Shown: in pieces, positions 55,171 through 64,000 of the stretch
Position numbering within the stretch: position 1 is the stretch's first letter
Layout of the letters: every line of letters starts with the position of its first letter
Source of the DNA: Posidonia oceanica
Taxonomy: Eukaryota; Streptophyta; Magnoliopsida; Alismatales; Posidoniaceae
DNA: 64,000 nucleotides
Direction of reading: 5' to 3'
Assembly: GCA_037176725.1 (NCBI GenBank)
Contig: JAZBRS010000060.1
Span: 57,874,001-57,938,000, forward strand
Position numbers and translations under genes: made by a program
Notes under the pieces: model-generated
Told to the model about the DNA's origin: nothing
The model's input: only the letters and a program-made list of their open reading frames with translations
Database searches by the model: none

Positions 55171-55369
55171 AGAAATCATCCTATGACACCAGGAATATCA
55201 TAGGGGAAAGAGGGGAAGAATGATACCAAGGGGCGATCAAAAGATGCCCTTGGTGTCGGGAAGACACCAGGGGTTGGCCAACGCGTTCTTGGCATCGAAA
55301 GTAGAGGGTGATGACAAGATTGTCGTGCTTGTCAGACAAGTAGTTTGGGATACCAGCCCGCAGATGATG

Positions 55370-55740
55370 ATCCAGCTGGGGATGACCAGCTGGGGATGAT
55401 GACAGGTTGACGGACCTATCGCCGAGCAGTTTGGGGTGCCAGCCCGCTGGGGACTCAGCTGGGGATGATCAGCTGAGGAGGATGACAGGTTGACGGACCT
55501 TTCACCGAGCAGTTTGGGGTGCCAGCCCGCTGGGGACTCAGCTGGGGATGATCAGCTGAGGAGGATGACAGGTTGACGGACCTTTCACCGAGCAGTTTGG
55601 GGTGCCAGCCCGCTGGGGACTCAGCTGGGGATGATCAGCTGAGGATGGTGACAGGTTGACGGACCTTTCGCCGAGCAGTTTGGGGTGCCAGCCCGCTGGG
55701 GACTCAGCTGGGGATGATCAGCTGAGGACGCCGAGTGGCG
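55370..55740. repeat. 83-bp tandem array
   Basis: CAGTTTGGGGTGCCAGCCCG recurs at about 55427, 55510, 55593 and 55676, a constant spacing of 83 bp; copies are nearly identical. A degenerate copy precedes them. Confidence 0.92.
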
Positions 55741-56007
55741 TTGCTTGACGACGTGGGTCCGCAGAGGTTCCGGACTCCGGATTGGGTGCTGAGGACTTTG
55801 CTGCGTTGTGATGGCTGCGAGTCTGGCCAGAGGGCCCGAGATGATGATGATAAAGAATATGCAATGCATTGAACAGTCTTGAAGTGCAAGCAGATAGCAG
55901 AAACAGTTTTTTTTCATTGATAAAGCTTGAAGAGTACAATGCCTGTGGTAGGCCAAAAGATGTACAGCATGACTTGAAAGAAGACCACATGATGGTTGCA
56001 CAAGGGC
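55741..56007 (-). other. spacer between repeat arrays and extra ORF
   Basis: No gene is visible. Contains a T-tract near 55908-55915. Confidence 0.5.
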
Positions 56008-57210
56008 CTAGTCAGTTCGGGCCTTCTTCGACTGCCTGGAGTCGGGGAATAGGGGGCCGCCTGGCGGGACCTCAGTAATAGGCCAGAGCTCTCGGACTTC
56101 AGCTTCATATTCTGGGGTGCATCCTACACCTCTCACAGCTGCAATGTCTGTTGATTGGACCCCATGCTGCATCAGACTAGCGAGCTTCTTGGTTGAGGCA
56201 GTTGTGCTAAGAGGGTACATTTGAAGGAGCTCAGGCGCTGTACTGTCGATGAAGGTGCCCTGCTAGAAGCCGAACTGGCGCATAACCCTGATTGGATGGT
56301 ACTCTACGCCTGCTGTGAAGCCTGGTAGAATGATCAGCCGCGTGTCGCGCTCGCTGAAAGAAGACAGTAAATGGCTCGGCTATAGAGGGGACAATACGCC
56401 AGGTTACAGCGTCGTCCATCAGTGCTGATAGCTTCTCGTATTCTTCTTTGACGCTCTTGTCTGTCTTGGCACGGGCGCTACTGCAGTAAGCTTCGAAGGC
56501 ATGCACTTGAGGGCGCAAGAGGTTCATCTCTAAGTGCGCGGTTAGCCAGACTTGTATGAGTGCTCCGCAACCGTGGAAGTGGCGGCAGCGATGAGAGATG
56601 CGGTCCAGCCCGCGATAGGTCTCTGCCAGGACAACTGGTGCCAGTCTATGTGCTGGGTCACCACAGCTAATGCAATCTCTGCAACCTCAATGGCCACTGT
56701 TAGTTGGCCATGAGTAAAGATCAGCTCGCCTAGGAAGCAGATAACAAATCCTCGGAGCCACAGCTCATCTCCGAGTTCTGCGCGCTTGTTCATGATATCA
56801 TCGAAGTGCGCAAGGCGAAGCATAGGTTCAGGCCCACTGGTGCAGATTAGTTTCTGTTGGCAGGTTCGAGTGGGGAGCCCAGTCAGCTGGCTCAGGACCT
56901 CGAGATATCCATCTCGCCTCATGAAAACAGGCGGCCCCAGGATCTTGGAAAAGCCGCAGATCCGACGCACCTCTTCCAGTGTAGGTGTCAGCTCAGTTTT
57001 GCCAAAGCGAAAGACATGGTGCGTCGGTTTCCAGAATCTTGCGGCGGCACACAGAAGGTGACGGCTGACTTCCACATCAGCAGCCTTCAGCAGTTTAGTT
57101 GGGACCCCCCAGAGGCGCAACTTCTCACAGTCTTCTTGAGTGAGCCTGCCGATCCATTCTCGCAGGGTTTCCGAGCAGTGTGCGGGAATCAGCAGAGTTG
57201 GGAAGCCCAT
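56008..57210 (-). pseudogene. extra ORF of element D, DUF7745 / plant-mobile-domain-like
   Basis: About 400 codons downstream of integrase, in sense with it. The start is ATG 57208-57210 (MGFPTLLIPAHCSE) and the stop is at 56008-56010 after KKARTD. Landmarks in order: LLKAADVEVSRHLLC, RFWKPTHHVFRF, ELTPTLEEVRRICGF, ELGDELWLRGFV, HGQLTVAIEVAEIA; then in a second frame RGLDRISHR and a HFHGCGALIQVWL segment, EEYEKLSALMDDAVTWR; then back in the first frame LPGFTAGVEYHPI and MYPLSTTASTKKL. The frame shifts near 56644 (one base fewer than in element L) and returns near 56355; a TAG lies at 56263-56265. The AETYR.../GC..L.QVW.../W...P arrangement resembles plant DUF7745 proteins. Function unknown. 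Confidence 0.72.
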
Positions 57211-58671
57211 TGCACTGGTTGCAGAAGACAGGCTGATAGTTGCGAAGCTTGAAGGTTCCTACTATCAATAAACAGTCAGATCTCGCAGGTATGTAATCAT
57301 TGACAACAAGCAGAAGCTGAGACTGAAAATGTAGTTCCATATGCAATCTAGCAAAGTGATAACAGAACATAGCAATTAAGCACTGATAAGCAAAGGGGAT
57401 TCTGCAGCAGTCTTGCAGACACGGGGGCGAGGGCTGGCAGGAGATCTGGACCAGCGCAGCTCGAGTGTCGTCGATGCGCTCTGCTGGGGAGAAGTACTGT
57501 CTCAGGGCCGAAGCGCGTTGCAGAGCGGGAGAAATTGATAGGAAAGGAATGATAGAAGAAGATGCATGTATGCATGATGCAGGTGATATGCTTATGAAGA
57601 TGAGTAGTATGCTTGGATGGATGAGTATGCTTGGATGAATGAGTATGCTTGGATGCCCTCAGCATACGGAGTGCTTTGGTGCCTGCTGCAAAGGAAGGGA
57701 GTGGTCCCTGACTCACTGGGCCCTACCTAGACTCTTGGCTTGCTGGTGGCGCTCCGGAATAGGTGTTGGCATTGTACAGGTGGTGGTGTGGTGAGGACAG
57801 GCTATTGGCCAAACTCTCAGGACCTACACCTATTCTTTCAGCTCTCTTTTTTTTTGATTGATTTCTCCCTCATAGGTATGCAGTCTTTCTTTGCCCCTAG
57901 CCAGGAGAGGGTGAGTGTTCGCTCTTGAAGGGATGTGGTAGATTCTTTTAAGCTCGACATGCTGGGGATCTCTAGTGAAGCATGGGGGATAATGGTGCCT
58001 GTGTTTTTCGGGCTGCATTTTCCTTTTTCTTCTTCTCTTTTTTTTGTTTTTTTTGCTTTGCTTGCTTTTTTCCCTTTTTTTTTTTTGGGTTTTTGTTCTA
58101 TCCCTTTTTTTTTTGCTTGTTGTTTTGCCTTTCTCTTTTTTTTTTCAGGCTTTTGCTATCCCCATTTTGGTGGCAAAAGGAGGGTGTTTGAAATGTAATG
58201 GGTCTAGGCTTTGGGTCTGCTGTGTGATGGGTAGAAGGAGCAGGGTTAGACTGCACACCCCTATCTCTAGGGCCGGCTTCTGTCTTCGTCTTCTGTTCCT
58301 TGGATGTGCCCAAACCTAGGTGCCTACTCTCACTTTTTCCAGACTCACATCCTAACATTCTTTTCTCCCTCAGAGGTGTATGTCCTTGCGAGATTAGGCG
58401 GTTCGCCTGTCCTCGTTGGTGGCTCCCTCACTAGCTAAGACATCTGAGTAGTGCCAGGTGAGGTAGGGTGACTCTTTCCAGAGCAGGCAAGCACTTCCGG
58501 TTTTCATCACCGGGCCAAAGATACAACGCTTGAGAGGATGACGATGATGATTTTGGAGAGAGTTGATGCAAGAGTTGAAAGGATGACAATGATGATTTGA
58601 AATAGAGGTTGCAAGAGGTGAGAATGCAAGTGCAAGTGGGAGGAGGGCATCTGCAACGGGGCCGCTTTCGG
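57211..58671 (-). other. proximal 3' UTR of element D
   Basis: No gene. Contains reverse copies of the two conserved stretches (58419-58514 and about 57660-57830). A T-rich tract on the + strand at 58020-58150 corresponds to the A-rich tract of element B. Short direct repeats of GTATGCTTGGATGA occur at 57608-57655. Confidence 0.7.
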
Positions 58672-59572
58672 CTATTGATAGTACTTCTTCAGATAGCAGA
58701 GGTTGACGGGCTCAGACTGCTCGACCCGGTCCATATTCTCAAGAGTTGCAGTGCCTCCTGAAAAGATCTGCTTGACCACAAAGGGGCCACGCCAATTGGG
58801 TCGGAATTTCCCTCGACCATCAGGCAAATGAATGGCGCGCAAGACAAGGTCCCCTGGCTGAAAGTTTCTGGGCTGGACCTTCTTCAAGAATGCTCTGGCC
58901 ATCCGCTTCTGGTAGCAGTGAGCGTTGTGCATAGCTTGCAGTCTGCGCTCATCAATTAAATTCAGTTGGATGCAGCGGTCTTCGACCCATTCTGCCTCTT
59001 CCAACTCAGCTTCCCGCAGGATCCGCAGAGAGGGGATCTCTACTTCAACAGGTAACACCGCTTCCATTCCGTACACCAGAGAGTATGGGGTGGCTCCTGT
59101 AGAGGTCCGGATTGATGTCTTGTACGCCCAGAGTGCGTACGGGAGCTTGTCATGCCAATCCTTGTGGGTTTCTGCCATTTTCTTCAGGATTTTGACAATG
59201 TTCTTGTTTGCAGACTCCACTGCTCCGTTCATCTGTGGCCGATAGGGCGAGGATCGATGATGCTTGATCTTAAGACTCCGCAGGAATTCCTCGATCCTTT
59301 TAGCAATGAAGTTTGTGCCATTATCAGAGATGACTGAGTGTGGGACCCCATATCGGGCAACGATATTGTTCCTGATAAATTTTTCTGTTGCCACAGCGGT
59401 GACTGTCTTATAAGAGGCTGCTTCCACCCACTTGGTAAAGTAATCGATCGCTACCAGGACGTAACGATGACCATTTGAAGCAGCAGGGTGGATGGCGCCG
59501 ATGACATCGATCCCCCAGGTGGAGAAAGGCCATGGCGAAGACATGTTATGCAGCTGATGTGGAGGGGCCTTG
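58672..59572 (-). pseudogene. integrase core of element D, zinc domain missing
   Basis: It begins at KAPPHQLHNMSSPW, immediately after where element B has the zinc-binding segment. The catalytic triad is present: GIDVIGAIHP, ISDNGTNF and GAVESANKN. The C-terminal part (YSLVYGMEAVLPVEVEIPSL, NFQPGDLVL, NWRGPFVV) is intact to the stop at 58672-58674 after KKYYQ. The frame is open with no premature stop but differs from the upstream linker frame, so the deletion join is out of frame. Without the zinc domain and RT this copy cannot be autonomous. Confidence 0.9.
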
Positions 59573-60769
59573 CTGATTCTATTGCTGACGTTGCTGACTG
59601 TTCTGCTGCTGAGGCTGCTGACAGCTCTGTTACTGATTCGGCTTTCTGCTCTGTTACTGCTGCTGCTTGCACTGCTGATGCTTCCTCCTCTGGGTCTTCC
59701 AGTGTGCTTGTGGAGGGTATGCCGGACTGGCGGCTGATCTGAGCATCGCCGCTCGCTGTGCTGCTCCGGTGAGGCATGTGTTGCACAAACCACCTAGACC
59801 CGCCTTCTGATTGGAGAGTGATGAGCTCATCTGGTCTAAGGGAGTCCGGCGCTGCTGAGTCTTCTTCCAGGACCATGATAGAGGCATGGTCTTCTTGCAG
59901 AGGAGGGTCCGTAACCACGGCTTTCCCTTTCCTTTCTGCAGCTTGATGCTCTGTCAGGTCTTCTGCTATCGACTTGAGCTATTCTTGATAAAGTAGCTCT
60001 AAGTCGGACATCCAAGAATCGACCTGGGCTTCTATCGCCACTCCTTCTTCCTCGTCTAAGGGGGAGTCAACGTAGTAGGCGCCGGGGGCCTGCGGCACTG
60101 GCCCGGCTGCAAGACGGATTGCTGCCCTTGGAATCTGCATGATTTGGTTCACGGGCGCGTCCGATGGCGGCAACTCTGATGTAGAAGGCCCAAATAGACA
60201 TGTCAGTGGTGCCACAGATGGATAAGCTGCCAGGGTCACTGTTGGAGAGTAAGCAGGGGTGCTCTTCAGAGGGCTCAAGGGCCCGGAGAATGTAGTGCTC
60301 AGTTGGCCTTTTGTATCGGGCCGTAACTGAGAGAGTGCAGCCTCTAACGCCATAGGGTCTTGCCATGAGAGCTGCTGCTGGTTGTCAGGAGGATGCGAAG
60401 CGGACTGTGCCGGTTGCATTCCTGGAGATGTGGCTGCTGAAGCGGGCTGAGCCGCGCTGCTGACTGAGTTGATTAACTGCCCCTCCAGAGAGAGGGACAG
60501 TGGCACTGATGTAACTGTGATCGCTGGTTGCATGCTTGGTTCTGCCAGAAGGAGTGTTTCTGACTCCTGCACTGCTGCTGTCTGTTCTAGTGATGCAGAT
60601 GTGGCTGTGAAAGAGTGAGAGCTTGCTAGTTCTGCCACAGGGCCTGCTGAGCTGCCTGCTGTTTCTGCCAGAGGAAGAGCTGAATAAACTGACTGTGTGG
60701 CCTCTGCTCTGATTACTGTTTCTGCTGTGCCAGTCGGGACTGCCTCTGTTGTGCCAGACTGCTCCTCAT
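59573..60769 (-). pseudogene. acidic linker of element D
   Basis: Homologous to 41226-42400 of element B: YYSDEEQSGTTEAV, AYYVDSPLDEEEG, EAQVDSWMSDLELLYQE, and VTEQKAESVTELSAASAAEQ. One TAG lies near 59976-59978, otherwise open. The C-terminal part found in B (about 42410 onward) is deleted. Confidence 0.75.
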
Positions 60770-62318
60770 CCGAGTAGTAGTCCTCAACACACACCCAATC
60801 CTCTGTCGGGGCCATGTCTTGATCGTCGGTCGATCCCAGGGTTCCTGCACTGGTAAAGTTAGTGAGGTCTCTGGGAATGGCTGATTCTGGATTGTTGAGC
60901 TGAAAGCAGTGATCTTCGTTGAGCTTGGGTTCGTAGCCGAGGCCTTCAGATTTCCTTCGCTCCACTGCTACGATCGGCTCTGCGATCCCCTGGCCATGAC
61001 GCCCGAGCGGCGTACCCTTTATGTAACCCCACCTGTGACATACATTCTCGACCATTCGAAAGGGGTTGCTGTGAACGGTCAAGGAGTTGACACGTTCAAG
61101 ATCAGGAATGAAATTAACCGGCTCACACCGATTAACGTGATATAGGGCTTCAGAAGTCTCGAGGTCAAACGGGATAGATTGCGAAGACACGGGAGAGACT
61201 GCTTCGATCCGCTCCTTCTCAAAGTTCTCCGCCATGACGACAATGACATCATCGCCGCGACGGTACTTTATCATTCGATGGAGGGTCGAAGGAAGGACCT
61301 GATGCTTGTGGAGCCAGGGGCGCCCAAGCAGAAGATTGAAGTTCGGCCGCAAGTCGACGACATAGAATTCTACGTCGAAGACAACCGAGCCAATAGCAAG
61401 AGGAATAATCAGGATCCCTAGAGCGTCATGGTGAGTGTTGTCAAAAGCTGTCATTCCCTTCATAGCTGGCGTGATGTCCTCGGCTTCGAATCCAAGCTTG
61501 GTTGCAGTACGCAAGGGGCAGCCATTAAGGCCTGACCCATTATCAACCAGTGTTAGGGGAATGCGAAAGTTTTTGAACTGCACCGTCACGAATAGGGGCT
61601 GGTTGTGATTAATCCCCACCGGAGGCAGCTCATCACTCGTAAAAGAGATGACCTAGGGCTCCGCAATCAACCCAACCATGCTCTCTAAGGCTGAAGGCTC
61701 AATGGACTGGGACACACGGGCAGCCTGGAACACGCGAAGAAAAGCCTCGCTGTGTTCGGCAGAGGTGTGGATCAAGTCCCAGATAGAAATGTCGACTTTG
61801 ACCTTCTTAAGTTGGGAGGTCAAGTCTGCCTTAGGTTGGCTCTTTTTGGCAAGGGGAGGGGTAGTTCTGGCAGGTTCTAAGGGGGTAGTGGCAGGAAGCT
61901 GGGTTTCTACAGGTTGGGTAGGGATTTGGCTAGCTACAGGCTGGCTCGAGGTCAGATCTGCTATGGGTTGGCTAGAGGGTGGGGGCATAACAGGTCTAGG
62001 GTGAGTTGGCCTAATTGCCGGTGTTGGGGGCCTGTAAACCCTCCCCGATCGCGTTACTTCCGCACACATCTCTGTGGCGTAGTTGTAAGGGACGCGATGG
62101 GTGTCCAAGGTTAAGTCAATAACCATTGGAGCACGTGCTGCGAGCACAGGAGAGGTTACAGGTGGACCTACAGGATACTGAGGTTTCTCTAGAGGGTATG
62201 GTTGTTGGGGTGGGAAGGCTGGGGTAGGTTGAGGTCTGCTTAGAAGGTGTAGCTGAGGTCGCCCTAAGAGGTGGATGGGGGAACTAGGCTGGGCCCTAGC
62301 TAGAAGGTGCACAGGGGA
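60770..62318 (-). pseudogene. protease and G-patch-like region of element D
   Basis: Spacer with repeated SPIHLLGRPQ / HLLSRPQ peptides, then SQLKKVKVDISIWDLIHTS. The protease motif is LVDNGSGLNGCPL (one Val in B is Gly here) and the second landmark is FNLLLGRPWLHKHQ. The G-patch-like segment FRMVENVCHRWGYIKGTPLG ends at GLGY near 60940. A TAG near 61650-61652 (Gln in B) and the TAA near 62319-62321 are the only breaks; the protease itself is uninterrupted. Confidence 0.88.
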
Positions 62319-64000
62319 TTAAGCCTGAGGAAGCACGGCGGGAGGCGCGAGAGGGCGCTCCGGCCTGGCACGCGGTCGGATCAAGTGAATTCCCGACTTG
62401 GAGCCGGCAACTGCCGCAAGATAGAGATCTTGAGGGAAAGGCTTAGAGATGTCAGAGATGAGCTCAGAAGGGTCGACCACAGAGGTAGCAGGCCCAGAGG
62501 GAAAGACAGAATGAATGCCTGAGGTTCCCGCCCCTCCTGGATAAGAGTGCTCCGGTAGGGGTTGGCGGATGATGCCAGAATGAGGGGGAACAGCTGAATG
62601 TGCAGATGCATGTGTGTGTGCTTGAGTGGATGCCTCGTGCGTGTTGATCACAATTGTTCCCGATTCGACCAAGTCCTGAATAGCGTTCCGCAGGGAGAAG
62701 CAATTGTCCGTCGAATGCCCGGCGCTTCGATGGAAATTGCAAAAGAGGTCCGGCCTAAACCAATGCGGCAGAGGACTTGGTGGCGGACGAACCTCCGGGA
62801 ACTTCAGGAGCGATGCAACCTTTGGCAAGATGACCGTGAGCGGTTCCACCAGTGGGGCGAATCTCCGCTTCTCAATGGGTGGCCTTCTTTGCCTCTGGTA
62901 TGAGCCTTGCTGAACCGGTGCGGCAGGATAGACCGGTCTAGCGGTGGTAGTGATGTGTGGTGTGGGTGGATTCCTAGGTGCAAGAGCGTACACCATCTGA
63001 GCTGGGGCAGGCCGGGATGGCAAGCGAACAGGCACAGCAGGGGAGTCGACGAATGCAACAGCGGTTTTCTGCGAGTCCTTCCTCTTCAGGCGGTTGTTGT
63101 TGCTGCCGCTGTTGTTGTTGGAGGTGCTGCTGTTGGCACTGTTACTGCTGATCATTGCCTGCTTAGCGAACGCAGAGAGAGCCGGGAAGTTGCCACTCCG
63201 CAAAGAACTCTCCACGCGCGCTCCAGCTCTGATGAGTGCCGCAAAAGTAGTGACTGGTTGGATGCTAAGCAGAGCTCCGAGAGACGGCTGCGCCCCTTTG
63301 ATAACGATCTCGATAGACTCCTCGTCAGAGGGTCTATCTCGAACCTGAGAGGCAAGGGCACGCCAGCGGCCGACGTACTCCCCGAACGGCTCGTCAGAAT
63401 TCTGCTTGATTGCGATCAAGTCCGCCCTCTTTGGGACCAGATCGAGGTTGAAGGAGTATTGTTCCAGGAACGCCTGACTGAGGTCGTTCCAAGTCTTGAT
63501 GGCTGACATGTCAAGCGATGTAAACCACTTGAGTGCCGGCCCGGTCAAACTCTTCTGGAACAAGTGGATCAGCAACCTCTCGTCAGCCTGAAGCTGAGCG
63601 AGATCACCGCAATACGCCTTCAAGTGTGCTACGGGGCAGCCCCTACCATTATACTTCTCGAAGTCTGGGATCTTGAACTTCGGAGGGAGTACCGCCTCTG
63701 GAAAGCAGCAGAGGTCCCGGAATTGGTAGGTCTAGTGCTCAGTACCTTGCACTAGTCGTAGTGCTTTCTCCAAGACGTCCATCCGGTTATTGATGGGGTC
63801 TGGGATTGCTGCTGTAGAAGAGGGATCAGCAGGGGTAGCGAGCACATACGCCGAATGGGTCGCACCTAAGTGCTCCTCCGGATCTACCATAGCGTCGCCT
63901 GGTGGAGCAACGGGATGGCCGGCGTATCCGTGCTGGGGGACTGTGTATGCAGGAGTGTATGCAGGATGCTAGACCTGATGCAGAGGAGAAGAGTAGATGC
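62319..64000 (-). pseudogene. gag of element D (N-terminus beyond window)
   Basis: Core motifs: LKAYCGDLAQLQADERLL, FQKSLTGPALKWFTSLDM, NDLSQAFLEQYSFNLDL, EYVGRWRALASQVRDRPS, SIQPVTTFAALIRAG, and the zinc-finger-like FCNFHRSAGHSTDNC. The frame is open from 63623 to 62319. An upstream TAG is at 63732-63734 (Gln in B), before which MVDPEEHLGATHS can be read to the right edge. About 250 N-terminal residues, judged from element B, lie outside the window. A Ser/Asn-rich stretch (63080-63140) mirrors that of B. Confidence 0.9.

Larger units (their letters stand above)
47137..64000 (-). mobile_element. element D: RT-less Tat/Ogre-like retrotransposon (5' end beyond window)
   Basis: Minus-strand element. 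From its 3' end: LTR 47137-53093, PPT 53094-53106, repeat-rich 3' UTR, extra ORF 56008-57210, UTR 57211-58671, integrase core 58672-59572, linker, protease/G-patch, gag running off at 64000. RT, both RNase H domains and the integrase zinc domain are missing through one internal deletion at 59567-59572. Gag and protease are less decayed than in B. It may have been mobilised in trans before it decayed. Confidence 0.9.

Noticed and set aside
53657..55740. Possible CRISPR-like array
   Set aside because: Units are contiguous or have repeat-derived spacers, in a plant retrotransposon 3' UTR; no unique spacers and no cas genes.
55621..56001. 126-residue minus-strand frame next to the extra ORF
   Set aside because: Overlaps the 83-bp array and UTR, with no similarity to the L copy.

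Overview
The window is transposable-element sequence from a flowering plant. The Ty3/gypsy lineages present are plant-type: a Tekay/Del-like chromovirus with a C-terminal chromodomain and a tRNA-iMet primer site, and several Tat/Ogre-like elements with an extra archaeal-type RNase H domain, a G-patch-like motif after the protease, LTRs of 5.7-6.2 kb and a TGGCGACTC-type primer site. Nothing in the sequence fixes the species. I found no host gene, tRNA, rRNA or CRISPR array. Nearly every long open frame is either a decayed retrotransposon gene or an artefact of repeats inside LTRs.

Layout. 1-5080: remnant of a Tat-like element (L) in + orientation, with the end of an LTR joined directly to an integrase remnant, a 3' UTR and an extra ORF resembling the plant DUF7745/plant-mobile-domain group. 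5081-6297 and 17426-17688: two parts of a reverse-oriented LTR (X) inserted in L's extra ORF. 6298-17425: a full-length Tekay-like element on the minus strand with 2.1-kb LTRs, PBS, PPT and near-identical 5-bp target duplications; an inverted solo LTR of its own family (9732-11851, duplication CATGT) sits inside its pol gene. 17689-28414: element E3 (+), whose LTR holds a 5.7-kb solo LTR (19719-25435, duplication GCTCC), followed by a PBS, leader and part of gag. 28415-29745: start of another LTR (F2) inserted in E3 gag. 29746-47136: element B (+), the most complete Tat-like copy, with LTR, PBS, leader, gag, protease/G-patch, acidic linker, RT, RNase H, archaeal-type RNase H, integrase and part of the 3' UTR. 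47137-64000: element D (-), inserted in B's 3' UTR, with its 3' LTR, PPT, a 3' UTR full of tandem repeats, the extra ORF, an integrase core fused to the gag/protease linker after loss of RT, then protease and gag running off the right edge.

The insertions nest as L > X > E3 > F2 > B > D, with the Tekay element also inside X. Their missing halves are predicted to lie to the right of the window in reverse order.

Two observations stand out. First, a 108-nt interval with GT...AG borders lies exactly between gag and protease of the Tekay element. Removing it joins the two domains in frame, while keeping it ends the protein just after Gag, which suggests splicing could set the Gag to Gag-Pol ratio. 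Second, the Tat-like family carries a DUF7745-like gene at one fixed place downstream of integrase in two separate copies. All domain and family names rest on motif recognition by eye; no database search was possible.
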